A DNA stretch of 64,000 bases from Streptomyces sp. TLI_171 (lineage in GTDB: Bacteria > Actinomycetota > Actinomycetes > Streptomycetales > Streptomycetaceae), in contig NZ_RAPS01000001.1 of NCBI RefSeq assembly GCF_003610255.1, positions 5,022,001 through 5,086,000 on the forward strand, in the 5' to 3' direction. The stretch's first letter is position 1; each line of letters opens with the position of its first letter. Under the pieces are notes generated by a model. It was not told where the DNA came from. It searched no databases and saw nothing but the letters and a program-made list of their open reading frames with translations. This document shows positions 9,419 to 19,211 of this stretch, in pieces. Position numbers and translations under genes: made by a program.

Positions 9419-10243
9419 GTGACGGGAGCATCCGGCGACCCGGGCGCGATCGAGCGCGCCCTCGCAGCGGTCGCACCGGAGCGCTGGGAGGCGTACGAAG
9501 GCCTGTTGCGCGCCCTCGCGGGCGGGCAGGTCTGGATGCTGCTCTGGCACGGCAGCCCCGGCAGCCCGGACGCCCAGTACGGGAACATGGACGTGGGCGG
9601 CCACGGGTACGCGCCCTGCGTGACCTCGCCGGGCCAACTCACCGCCACCGGCTGGTCGCGCGGGCACGAGGTGGTCTCCGGGCTGGAGATCGCCGCCTCG
9701 CTGTACCGCTCCCGCTGGGGCCTGTGGCTGGACCCGCACCGCCCCGGCGGCGGGGTCGGCGTGCCCTGGGCGGACCTGCGGCGGATCGCGGTCGGCCTGG
9801 ACCTGCTGCCGGCCGGGCCGCTGCGGATCTCCGAACCGACCGGCCAGGCACCGCAGTTCTTCACGGTGCTGGAGCAACAGGCGGCCGAGGTGCGGCCGTT
9901 GCGCTCGCTGCGGCGGGCCTGGGTGCAGCCGGTGCTCGGCGAGGCGTACCTGGCGGTCGGGTTGGACCTGTACGACACCTCGCCGCCGTCCGTGGAGGCG
10001 GCCCGGGCGCTGGTGCAGCGCGCCGCCGCGCAGGCCCCCGAGGGGCCGGCGGTGTCGACCGTGATGATGGCCGACGAGTTCGACCCGGTGGCGATGTGGC
10101 TGTGGGCCCACGCCCGCCCGTTCTTCGACCGGCAGGGCGCCCCGCAGCCCTACCCGACCGGCTTTGGTTACGGAGCGCAACCACCCGCCGGGCCCGCCCA
10201 GGGCTGGCCGCAGGCCCCGTGGCCCGGCTACCAAGGCCGTTGA
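9419..10243 (+). CDS. SseB-domain protein, second of a pair
   Basis: 274-residue homologue of the preceding protein with the same two-part layout: an N-terminal SseB-like region (QVWMLLWHG, GYAPCVTSPGQL) and a C-terminal part with YLAVGLDLYDTSPPSVEAA, then a Pro/Gly/Gln-rich tail. GTG start after a GGAGGAGAAGGGG site. A hairpin terminator follows. Both genes sit beside serine/glycine metabolism, but a metabolic role is inference only. Confidence 0.8.
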   Translation: MTGASGDPGAIERALAAVAPERWEAYEGLLRALAGGQVWMLLWHGSPGSPDAQYGNMDVGGHGYAPCVTSPGQLTATGWSRGHEVVSGLEIAASLYRSRWGLWLDPHRPGGGVGVPWADLRRIAVGLDLLPAGPLRISEPTGQAPQFFTVLEQQAAEVRPLRSLRRAWVQPVLGEAYLAVGLDLYDTSPPSVEAARALVQRAAAQAPEGPAVSTVMMADEFDPVAMWLWAHARPFFDRQGAPQPYPTGFGYGAQPPAGPAQGWPQAPWPGYQGR

Positions 10244-10266
10244 CCATACCCTGACGGGCCGTCCGG

Positions 10267-10308
10267 AAACCCCCGCCTCGACCGCAGCCGCGGTCGGCGG
10301 GGGTTTTT
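10267..10308 (+). terminator. Rho-independent terminator after the SseB pair
   Basis: Stem of AAACCCCCGCC (with an inner GACCGC/GCGGTC stem) against GGCGGGGGTTT, followed by a TTTTT run. This is the most classical terminator in the window. Confidence 0.9.
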
Positions 10309-10389
10309 CGTCACCCGGTGATCTACGCGCGAATCCCCGGGAACACCTGGCGTTTTCCCGCCACTGGCGGGGTGTCGTCACGCTGCCTC

Positions 10390-10460
10390 TTGACGGACAT
10401 GTAACAGCTATGTGAAGAGCGATATGCGGGGTCTGTGATCTTGCATGCCGACAGATCACA
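10390..10460 (+). promoter_or_regulatory. probable promoter/operator region of the oligopeptide ABC operon
   Basis: The 383-base gap before the permease gene contains a TTGACG -35-like hexamer at 10390 without a convincing -10. It also contains a perfect inverted repeat TGTGATCT-N11-AGATCACA (10434-10441 and 10453-10460) at a spacing suited to a dimeric regulator. No other gene is visible in the gap. Confidence 0.4.
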
Positions 10461-10626
10461 GTTAGGCATCCTTCCCGATTGCGGTCTTCCGCCGGGCACT
10501 CCCCATGACAGAGAGTGCTGCGCAACCCGCCTGATGGTTATCTCGCGCGAACTTCTGCACCGCTGACAGGTGTCCGGCACCACCACCCAAGGCCGGCCAC
10601 CGTCGGCGAGGGGAACGAACTGACTC

Positions 10627-11610
10627 ATGACCACACCCACCGAGACCGTCGGCACCGCCGCCGGTGAGGCCGCCACCCCGGCCAAGCAGATCGAGGGCCG
10701 CTCCCTCGGCCGGATCGCCTGGACGCGCTTCAAGCGCGACAAGATCGCCGTCGCCGGCGGCGTGGTGGTGATCCTGCTGGTGCTGCTCGCGGTGCTGGCC
10801 AAGCCGATCGAGGCCGTGTTCGGGCTCGATCCCAACGAGTTCCACCAGGACCTGCTGGACGCCAACCTCGGCGGCATCCCGGCCGGTGACTTCGGCGGCA
10901 TGAGCTGGGACCACCCGCTCGGCATCGACGTCCAGTACGGACGCGACATCATGACCCGCATCATCGAGGGCTCCTGGGTGTCGCTGCTGGTCGCGTTCGG
11001 CGCCACCGTGCTGTCCAACGTGATCGGCACCGTGCTCGGCATCGTGGCCGGCTACTACGGCGGCCGGGTGGACACCGTGATCAGCCGGCTGATGGACATG
11101 TTCCTGGCCTTCCCGCTGCTGCTCTTCGCGATCGCCATCTCGGCCTCGCTCAAGGACGGCGCCTTCGGCCTGCACGGGACCGCGCTGCACATCGCGGTGC
11201 TGGTCTTCGTGATCGGTTTCTTCAACTGGCCCTACATGGGCCGGATCGTGCGCGGCCAGACCCTCTCGCTGCGCGAGCGCGAGTTCGTCTTCGCGGCCCG
11301 CAGCCTGGGCGCCCGGACGCCGTTCATCCTGTTCAAGGAACTGCTGCCGAACCTGGTCGGCCCGATCCTGGTCTATTCGACCCTGCTGATCCCGACCAAC
11401 ATCCTCTTCGAGGCCGGCCTGAGCTTCCTCGGCGTCGGCGTCGAGCCTCCGCAGGCCTCCTGGGGCGGCATGCTCGCGACCGCGATCGACTACTACCAGG
11501 TGGACCCGCAGTACATGCTCGTCCCCGGTCTGGCGATCTTCGTCACCGTGCTCGCCTTCAACCTGCTGGGCGACGGGCTGCGAGACGCCCTCGACCCCAA
11601 GAACAACTGA
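10627..11610 (+). CDS. peptide ABC transporter permease (OppC/DppC type)
   Basis: Integral membrane subunit of an oligopeptide/dipeptide importer, 327 residues. A cytoplasmic N terminus precedes the first membrane helix (about 40-58), then a periplasmic-side loop and five further helices. The EAA-type loop that contacts the ATPases is visible at FVFAARSLGARTPFILFKELLPN, and the C terminus ends with LGDGLRDALDPK, typical of DppC/OppC. First gene of a five-gene operon: permease, binding protein, permease, two ATPases. The ATG has only a distant GAGGGGAA site. Confidence 0.93.
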   Translation: MTTPTETVGTAAGEAATPAKQIEGRSLGRIAWTRFKRDKIAVAGGVVVILLVLLAVLAKPIEAVFGLDPNEFHQDLLDANLGGIPAGDFGGMSWDHPLGIDVQYGRDIMTRIIEGSWVSLLVAFGATVLSNVIGTVLGIVAGYYGGRVDTVISRLMDMFLAFPLLLFAIAISASLKDGAFGLHGTALHIAVLVFVIGFFNWPYMGRIVRGQTLSLREREFVFAARSLGARTPFILFKELLPNLVGPILVYSTLLIPTNILFEAGLSFLGVGVEPPQASWGGMLATAIDYYQVDPQYMLVPGLAIFVTVLAFNLLGDGLRDALDPKNN

Positions 11611-11671
11611 CCTCGGGTCAGCATCCCACCGCCACACCCGCGTTCCTACCGTCAAGGGGTTGATCTCTCCC

Positions 11672-13432
11672 ATGCGCAGGTCCCGTATCACCGCGCTGAC
11701 CGCGCTCGCCGCGGCCACCGCGCTGGCGCTCACCGGCTGCTCGAGCAGCAAGAGCGGCAGCGGCGACGCCGCCGGCGACAAGGCCGCCGGCGCCAACGCC
11801 GCGACCAAGGCCGTCGTGAACGTCTCGGACAAGAAGGGCGGCACGGTTGTCTACGAGCACTCCGACGTGCCGGACTCCTTCGACCCGGGCAACACGTACT
11901 ACGCGTACATGTACAACTTCTCGCGCCTGTACGGCCGCCCGCTGACCACCTTCAACCCGGCCGCCGGCGAGGAGGGCAACAAGCTCGTCCCCGACCTGGC
12001 GGAGTCGATGGGCAAGGTCAGCGCCGACGGTCTGACCTGGACCTACAAGCTGCGCGCGGGTCTGAAGTACGACGACGGTTCGGCGATCACCTCCAAGGAC
12101 GTCAAGTACGCGGTCGAGCGCTCCAACTTCGCGCCGGACGTGCTGTCCAACGGCCCGACCTACTTCCACGACCTGCTGGTCGACAACCCCGAGCCGTACC
12201 AGGGTCCGTACAAGGACAAGACCGGCGACCTGAAGTCGATCGAGACCCCGGACGACACCACGATCGTCTTCCACCTGAAGCAGCCGTTCGCGGACTTCGA
12301 CTACCTGGTCTCCGCCCCGCAGACCGTTCCGGTCCCGCAGGCCAAGGACACCGGTGCGGACTACGTGAAGCACATCGTGTCCTCCGGCAGCTACAAGTTC
12401 CAGAGCTACGAGGACGGCAAGGAGGTCGTGCTCGTCCCGAACACCAACTGGGACGCCAAGTCCGACCCGATCCGCAAGCAGCTCGCGGACAAGATCCAGG
12501 TCAAGCTGAAGATCGCGCAGGCGACCATCGACCAGGACCTGCTGGCCGGCAACGCCCAGGTCGACCTGGCCGGCAAGGGCGTCGACCCGCAGACCCAGGC
12601 CAAGATCCTCCAGGACCCGAAGCTGAAGTCGGCGACCGACAACGCCTACGGCGGCCGCCTGGTCTACACCGCGATCAACACCAAGGTCGCGCCGTTCGAC
12701 AACATCGACTGCCGCAAGGCCGTCCAGTACGCGATCGACAAGGTCTCGGTGCAGACCGCGATCGGCGGCCCGATCCGCGGTGACATCGCCTCCACGGTGC
12801 TGCCCCCGGACATCCCGGGCCACCAGGACTTCAACCTGTACGAGACCACCGGCGGCAAGGGCGACGAGGCCAAGGCCAAGGACGCCCTGAAGGCCTGCGG
12901 CAAGCCCGAGGGCTTCAGCACCACCATCATGGCCCGTCAGGACCGCGCCACCGAGGTCGCCTCGGCCACCGCGATCCAGGCGGCCCTGAAGAAGGTCGGC
13001 ATCACCGTCGACATCCAGCAGTTCCCGCAGGGCAAGTACTTCTCGGACTTCGCCGGTGTCCCGGCGTACAACAAGGAGCACAACGTCGGCCTGATCATGA
13101 TGCAGTGGGGCGCCGACTGGCCGACCGGCTACGGCTTCCTGCAGCAGGTCGTCGACGGTGACGCCATCAAGAAGTCCGGCAACACCAACCTCTCCGAGCT
13201 GAACGACCCGGCGATCAACAAGCTGCTCGACGACGCGATCACCAACCCGGACCGCGCCGCCCGCGAGAAGATCTACGCCGACATCGACAAGAAGACCATG
13301 GAGGCCGCGGTCATCGTCCCGCTGACCTACTACAAGGTCTTCCTGTACCGCCCGGCGAGCGCCACCAACCTGGCCTCCACCCCCGCCTTCTCGGGTGAGT
13401 ACGACTACCTGAACATCGGCGTCTCCAAGTAA
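11672..13432 (+). CDS. peptide ABC transporter substrate-binding lipoprotein (family 5)
   Basis: 586-residue extracytoplasmic binding protein of the SBP_bac_5 family. Signal peptide MRRSRITALTALAAATALALTGC, with Cys23 as lipidation site. The mature part shows the family pattern TWTYKLRAGLKYDDGSAITSKDVKYAVERS near residue 130 and a C-terminal lobe with MMQWGADWPTGYG. Ligand is probably a di- or oligopeptide, not determinable here. I use the ATG (AAGGGG 12 bases upstream) rather than the TTG at 11660. It sits between the two permease genes. Confidence 0.94.
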   Translation: MRRSRITALTALAAATALALTGCSSSKSGSGDAAGDKAAGANAATKAVVNVSDKKGGTVVYEHSDVPDSFDPGNTYYAYMYNFSRLYGRPLTTFNPAAGEEGNKLVPDLAESMGKVSADGLTWTYKLRAGLKYDDGSAITSKDVKYAVERSNFAPDVLSNGPTYFHDLLVDNPEPYQGPYKDKTGDLKSIETPDDTTIVFHLKQPFADFDYLVSAPQTVPVPQAKDTGADYVKHIVSSGSYKFQSYEDGKEVVLVPNTNWDAKSDPIRKQLADKIQVKLKIAQATIDQDLLAGNAQVDLAGKGVDPQTQAKILQDPKLKSATDNAYGGRLVYTAINTKVAPFDNIDCRKAVQYAIDKVSVQTAIGGPIRGDIASTVLPPDIPGHQDFNLYETTGGKGDEAKAKDALKACGKPEGFSTTIMARQDRATEVASATAIQAALKKVGITVDIQQFPQGKYFSDFAGVPAYNKEHNVGLIMMQWGADWPTGYGFLQQVVDGDAIKKSGNTNLSELNDPAINKLLDDAITNPDRAAREKIYADIDKKTMEAAVIVPLTYYKVFLYRPASATNLASTPAFSGEYDYLNIGVSK

Positions 13433-13482
13433 CTCCCTGGCTCCAGACCCTGGCTCCACACCCCTGAAGGCAGGTGAAGGCA

Positions 13483-13531
13483 GCGGCGCCCGCCTCCGCC
13501 CCGGACATTCCGGGCGGAGGCGGGTCGCCGC
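13483..13531 (+). terminator. strong intercistronic hairpin after the binding-protein gene
   Basis: Long GC-rich inverted repeat (GCGGCG, CCCGCCTCCGCCC and CGGA pairing with their complements) between the binding protein and the next permease, ending 12 bases before that start. Inferred to stabilise or partly terminate the upstream message, giving excess binding protein over membrane subunits, as is common in ABC operons. Confidence 0.65.
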
Positions 13532-13543
13532 GGCCGTCCAACT

Positions 13544-14550
13544 ATGCTCGCCTACATCATCCGACGGATCGCCGCGGCCCTCCTGCTGCTGCTGGTGGTC
13601 AGCGCGATCACCTTCGCGATCTTCTTCGTGCTGCCGGCCCTGGCCGGCGAGACCACCGACCAGCTGGCCGCCCAGTACGTCGGCAAGAACCCGAGCGCCG
13701 AGGCGATCGCCGCGGTCAAGCAGAACCTCGGGTTCGACCAGCCGCTCTACATCCAGTACTGGCGGTTCCTGAAGGGCCTGGTCAGCGGCGCCGAGTACCA
13801 GTTCGGCCCGGACCCGGTCAGCTGCCACGTCCCCTGCTTCGGGTACTCGTTCAAGAACCACGTCGAGGTGTGGCCGGAGATCTCCTCGCGGATCCCGATC
13901 ACCTTCTCGCTCGCCATCGGCGCGGCCGTCATCTGGCTGATCGCCGGCGTCTCCACCGGTGTCGTCTCCGCGCTCAAGCCGCGCTCGATCTTCGACCGCG
14001 CCTCGATGGGCATCGCCCTGGCCGGCGTCTCCGCCCCGATCTTCTTCACCGGCCTGCTGGTGCAGTGGCTCTTCCACTACAAGTGGGTGGTCTTCGAGAA
14101 CATCGAGTACGTCAACTTCACCGACGACCCGTTCGCCTGGGCCGGGCACCTGATGCTCGCCTGGATCTCGCTGGCCTTCCTCTACTCCGCGCTCTACGCC
14201 CGGCTCACCCGCGCCGGCATGCTGGAGACGATGAGCGAGGACTACATCCGCACCGCCCGGGCCAAGGGCCTGGTGGAGCGGAAGGTCGTGGTCCGGCACG
14301 GCCTGCGCGCCGCGCTGACCCCGATCATCACCATCTTCGGCATGGACCTCGGCCTGCTGCTCGGCGGCGCGCTGATCACCGAGCAGGTCTTCTCACTGAA
14401 GGGCATCGGCGCCTACGCCGTCCAGGCCATCGGCGAGAACGACCTCCCCAAGGTCCTCGGCGTCACCCTGGTCGCCGCCTTCTTCATCGTCATCTGCAAC
14501 CTCCTGGTTGACCTCCTGTACGCCGCTGTCGACCCCCGCGTGAGGCTGTC

Positions 14551-14554
<4 letters not shown>
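13544..14554 (+). CDS. peptide ABC transporter permease (OppB/DppB type)
   Basis: 336-residue membrane subunit pairing with the OppC-type permease. The N terminus MLAYIIRRIAAALLLLLVVSA is the first membrane helix typical of DppB/OppB. The EAA loop is around YIRTARAKGLVERKVVVRHGLR, followed by GMDLGLLLGGALITEQVFSLKGIG. Its stop overlaps the ATG of the ATPase gene (ATGA), indicating translational coupling. Confidence 0.94.
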
Positions 14555-15597
<1,043 letters not shown>

Positions 15598-15625
15598 GCA
15601 CGTACCACCCACTTGGAGACCAGCG

Positions 15626-16666
15626 ATGACGGACAGTCAGACTGTGACGGTTCCGGCCCAGGCCGCCTCGCCCGACCGCGAGCCCCTGCTCCGGGTCACC
15701 GGGTTGACCCGGCACTTCCCCGTCACCAAAGGACTGCTGAAGCGCCAGGTCGGCGCGGTCCGCGCGGTCGACGGCATCGACTTCGAGGTGAAGGCCGGCG
15801 AGACCCTCGGCGTGGTCGGCGAGTCCGGCTGCGGCAAGTCCACCATGGGCCGCCTGGTCACCCGCCTCGACGAACCCACCGCGGGGAAGATCGAGTTCGA
15901 GGGCGTCGACATCACCCACCTCGGCACCGCGGCGATGCGCCCGCTCCGCCGGGACATCCAGATGATCTTCCAGGACCCGTACTCCTCGCTGAACCCCCGG
16001 CACACCGTCGGCACCATCGTCGGCGCGCCCTTCCGCCTGCAGAAGGTCGCCACCGAGGGCGGCGTGAAGAAGGCGGTCCAGGAACTCCTGGAACTCTGCG
16101 GCCTCAGCCCCGAGCACTACAACCGCTACCCGCACGAGTTCTCCGGCGGCCAGCGCCAGCGCATCGGCATCGCCCGGGCGCTCGCCCTCCGCCCCAAGAT
16201 GATCGTCGCCGACGAGCCGGTCTCCGCCCTCGACGTCTCCATCCAGGCGCAGGTGGTCAACCTGCTGGACGACCTGCAGAACGAACTCGGCCTGACCTAC
16301 CTGATCATCGCCCACGACCTCTCGGTGGTCCGGCACGTCTCCGACCGGGTCGCGGTGATGTACCTCGGCAAGGTGGTGGAGATCGCCGACCGCGACGCGC
16401 TCTACGCCCGGCCGATGCACCCCTACACCAACGCCCTGATGTCGGCCGTTCCGGTGCCGGACCCGCGACGCAAGGAACAGGGCGGGCGCGAGCGCATCCT
16501 GCTCACCGGCGACGTGCCGTCCCCGCTCAACCCGCCCTCCGGCTGCCGCTTCCGCACCCGCTGCTGGAAGGCGCAGGAGGTGTGCGCGAGCGAGGAACCG
16601 CCGCTGGCGGTGGTGAAGACGGGGCACCAGGTGGCCTGCCACTTCCCGGAGAACGCCGCCGAGTAG
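15626..16666 (+). CDS. peptide ABC transporter ATP-binding protein (OppF/DppF type)
   Basis: 346-residue partner ATPase. Walker A GESGCGKS, Q-loop IFQDPYSSLNPR, signature FSGGQRQRIGIA, Walker B MIVADEPVSALD, H-loop IAHDLSVV. The C-terminal extension has SGCRFRTRCWKAQEVC. It lies 28 bases after the OppD-type gene and ends the five-gene import operon. Confidence 0.95.
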   Translation: MTDSQTVTVPAQAASPDREPLLRVTGLTRHFPVTKGLLKRQVGAVRAVDGIDFEVKAGETLGVVGESGCGKSTMGRLVTRLDEPTAGKIEFEGVDITHLGTAAMRPLRRDIQMIFQDPYSSLNPRHTVGTIVGAPFRLQKVATEGGVKKAVQELLELCGLSPEHYNRYPHEFSGGQRQRIGIARALALRPKMIVADEPVSALDVSIQAQVVNLLDDLQNELGLTYLIIAHDLSVVRHVSDRVAVMYLGKVVEIADRDALYARPMHPYTNALMSAVPVPDPRRKEQGGRERILLTGDVPSPLNPPSGCRFRTRCWKAQEVCASEEPPLAVVKTGHQVACHFPENAAE

Positions 16667-16708
16667 GCCGAGGCCGGACTGTCCGCACCGCGTGACACAG
16701 TGGCGCCC

Positions 16709-17605
16709 GTGCTTCAGATCGCGGTGCAGGACAGGTCCGGGCGGGTCGCGGTGCGGCCGTCCGAGGAGGAACTCCTCGACCTGGTGCGGGACATGGGCGC
16801 CCGGCCGGGCTGCTTCCTGGTGCTGCAGCGGGTCCCCGACCTGCCCGACACCTACGCCCAGGCCTGCCCCGAGCGCGGGGCCTGGACGGTCGAGTACCGG
16901 GACGGCCGGCAGTCACGGCACTACGGAACCCGGGTCGACGACCTGGAGCGGGTCGCCGCGCTGCTGGCCGGCTGGGCCCGCCAGGACGCGGAGTGGCATG
17001 CCGGCGCCCGCTGGGAGCGGATCGACTTCGGGCCGGACCCGGAGCCCGCGCCGCTGGAGCTGCCCGAGGAGGACCGGCGGATCCTGGTCGAGGACGTCCG
17101 GCGGTCGCTGGTCGGCGGATACCCCACGCCGGCCGGGGCGGCCCGCGCGGTCCGCGACGCGTGGCCGACGGTGACGGAGGAACAGGCGAAACAACTGGTC
17201 GACCGGCTGTGGCTGGAGCGGGTCGCCGAGCAGCGCAGCTGGGTCGGCGAGACCGACCCGGAGCGGCTGACCAGGGCGTTCGCGGCACTGGAGTCCACCG
17301 GCATCACGGCCAGGGAGGACTTCACCTGCTGCCGCAGCTGCGGCCACGCGGAGATCGGCGCGGAGAACGAGAACGCCCGGGGTTTCGTCTACTTCCACCG
17401 GCAGGGCACCGAGGCGGTGGCGGGCGGCGGCGCGCTGGCGCTGTACTTCGGCGGCTTCGACGGCTCCGAGGAGACCACCGCGGCCGTCGGCCGCGAGGTG
17501 GTCGAGGCGCTGACGGCAGTCGAACTGACGGTCCGTTGGTCGGGCGACCCCGGTCAGGCGATCCGGGTGACCGACCTGGACTGGCGGCGGCGACTGGTCG
17601 GCTAG
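16709..17605 (+). CDS. conserved actinobacterial protein (DUF6891-like)
   Basis: 298-residue soluble protein of unknown function. A variable N-terminal domain precedes a conserved C-terminal part beginning near residue 200 with GITAREDFTCCRSCGHAEIG, then GFVYFHRQGTE and ALYFGGF. The Cys-rich CCRSC could bind a metal. This resembles, from memory, proteins labelled DUF6891. GTG at 16700 or 16709 are both possible and neither has a clear ribosome site; a leaderless message is plausible. No operon partner is evident. Confidence 0.7.
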   Translation: MLQIAVQDRSGRVAVRPSEEELLDLVRDMGARPGCFLVLQRVPDLPDTYAQACPERGAWTVEYRDGRQSRHYGTRVDDLERVAALLAGWARQDAEWHAGARWERIDFGPDPEPAPLELPEEDRRILVEDVRRSLVGGYPTPAGAARAVRDAWPTVTEEQAKQLVDRLWLERVAEQRSWVGETDPERLTRAFAALESTGITAREDFTCCRSCGHAEIGAENENARGFVYFHRQGTEAVAGGGALALYFGGFDGSEETTAAVGREVVEALTAVELTVRWSGDPGQAIRVTDLDWRRRLVG

Positions 17606-17726
17606 CCCGAGCGCGGCAAGGCTGTCCTTCGTCCGGCGCAGCGGCCGGTGCGAGCTGTTGCCCGGTGGATCGCGGGTGCCTTGACTGGAGCGGAACGTCC
17701 CGGCTCCCGTGTGAGGGTAGGTCACC

Positions 17727-18506
17727 ATGCTGTCGGCCCGCAGTCTGTTCCAGGAGATCCACGACGACGACCAGGCGTTCCGGTTGTTCTGCTCGATCGC
17801 CGCGAAGGGGGAGGGCCAGGGCGGCTGGGAGAACGGGCGGATCGCCCGGCTGGTGCCCGATCAGGAGCTGGCGCCGAAGGTGGCGCGGCACGGGGCCGAC
17901 GAGGACAAGCACGGGCGGATCTTCAAGGCCCTGATGCACAAGCGCGGGCTGGCCGAGCGGGACGTCCCGGACGACACCGACTACACGATGATCCTGGAGC
18001 GGCAGGGGATCGGGCTGGCGCACTCCCGGCTGCGCCGCGACGAGCCGCTGACCGAGCAGGACGTGATCACGTACCTGGCGCACAGCCGGGTGACCGAACA
18101 GCGGGCGTCCGAGCAGATGCTGATGCTGAAGAAGATCTTCGGGGACCACCCGGAGCTGGGCCGCGCGGTGCGGATGATCTCCAACGACGAGGACAACCAC
18201 CTGGCGTTCTGTCACGAGGAGCTGCTGCGGCTGGCGTACCACGGGCACGGGCGGGCGATCCTGGACACCCTGCAGACCACCGCCCGCGCGGAGATCCGCA
18301 CCTACCGGGACGTCAGTCTCGCGGTGATGGCCCACCTGGGGGAGCTGCTGCGCTGGCCGAAGGCGAAGTCGGCGGCGCTGGCGGCGGGCATCCACGCCGT
18401 GTACGCGTACGAACGGGCCGGCGGCTGGCGGCGGATGACGACCCTGAAGATGCCCGAGCGGCTGAACGCGCTGGGCGGGCCCGTGCCGCACGAGTCGTTC
18501 GCCTGA
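17727..18506 (+). CDS. ferritin-like di-iron domain protein
   Basis: 259-residue helical protein. Paired Glu/His motifs typical of ferritin-like di-iron carboxylate folds are visible: HGADEDKHGRIF (about residues 55-66) and SNDEDNHLAFCHEEL (about 152-166), with VTEQRASEQM between. Substrate unknown. Only 30 bases separate it from the following TRIC-type channel gene, so co-transcription is likely. Confidence 0.78.
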   Translation: MLSARSLFQEIHDDDQAFRLFCSIAAKGEGQGGWENGRIARLVPDQELAPKVARHGADEDKHGRIFKALMHKRGLAERDVPDDTDYTMILERQGIGLAHSRLRRDEPLTEQDVITYLAHSRVTEQRASEQMLMLKKIFGDHPELGRAVRMISNDEDNHLAFCHEELLRLAYHGHGRAILDTLQTTARAEIRTYRDVSLAVMAHLGELLRWPKAKSAALAAGIHAVYAYERAGGWRRMTTLKMPERLNALGGPVPHESFA

Positions 18507-18536
18507 CCGCCCGGCGGCCGGCCACCGGGGACCGGC

Positions 18537-19211
18537 ATGGACACTGACCAGGTGACTTCCGAGATCTTCCCGCACAACGTCCAGCAGATCCTCGACCTGG
18601 TGGGCATCTTCGTGTTCGCGCTCTCCGGCGGCCTGATGGCGGTCCGCAAGAACATGGACATCTTCGGCATCTGCGTGCTGGCCGAGGCCACCGCGCTGGG
18701 CGGCGGCGTGCTGCGGGACCTGGTGATCGGGGCGCTGCCGGTGGCCGCGTTCACCAGCCTCGGGTACTTCAGCACGCCGCTGGTCGCCGGGGTGGTGGTG
18801 TTCTTCCTGCACCCCCAGGTGGAGCGGATCACCCGCGCGGTGATGGTGCTGGACGCGGCGGGTCTCGGACTGTTCTGCGTGACCGGCACCATCAAGGCGC
18901 ACGACTACGGGCTCGGCTCGGTCCCCTCGGTGGCCTGCGGCATGCTGACCGCGGCCGGCGGCGGCGTGGTGCGCGACATGCTGGCGATGGAGCCGCCCTC
19001 GCTGCTGCGCTGGGACCGGGAGATCTACGCCGTCCCGGCGCTGGTCGGCTCGGCGATCGTGGCGATCCTGATCGCGGCCGGGCAGCTGACCCCGCTGAAC
19101 GCCTCGCTGGCCGCCGTCGCCGCCTTCGCGATGCGGATGCTGGCGCTCAGGTACGGCTGGCGCGCACCTCGTGCTTGGCACCGCAACGGTTCTCGCACCA
19201 GCGAGGAGTAG
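18537..19211 (+). CDS. trimeric intracellular cation (TRIC) channel family protein (UPF0126)
   Basis: 224-residue membrane protein with two internal repeats of about 80 residues and roughly seven membrane helices. The repeats start at GIFVFALSGGLMAVRKNMDIFG and GLGLFCVTGTIKAHDYGLG, and each has a glycine-rich GGGVLRD/GGGVVRD element, the hallmark of bacterial TRIC/YicG proteins (K+-permeable channels). The last 65 bases overlap the 3' end of the convergent IclR gene. Confidence 0.87.
   Translation: MDTDQVTSEIFPHNVQQILDLVGIFVFALSGGLMAVRKNMDIFGICVLAEATALGGGVLRDLVIGALPVAAFTSLGYFSTPLVAGVVVFFLHPQVERITRAVMVLDAAGLGLFCVTGTIKAHDYGLGSVPSVACGMLTAAGGGVVRDMLAMEPPSLLRWDREIYAVPALVGSAIVAILIAAGQLTPLNASLAAVAAFAMRMLALRYGWRAPRAWHRNGSRTSEE

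Noticed and set aside
11618..14299. 893-codon open frame on the minus strand across the ABC operon
   Set aside because: It lies opposite well-supported transporter genes, is rich in Arg, Gly and Val-Leu-Asp runs typical of antisense frames in high-GC DNA, and has no recognisable domain.
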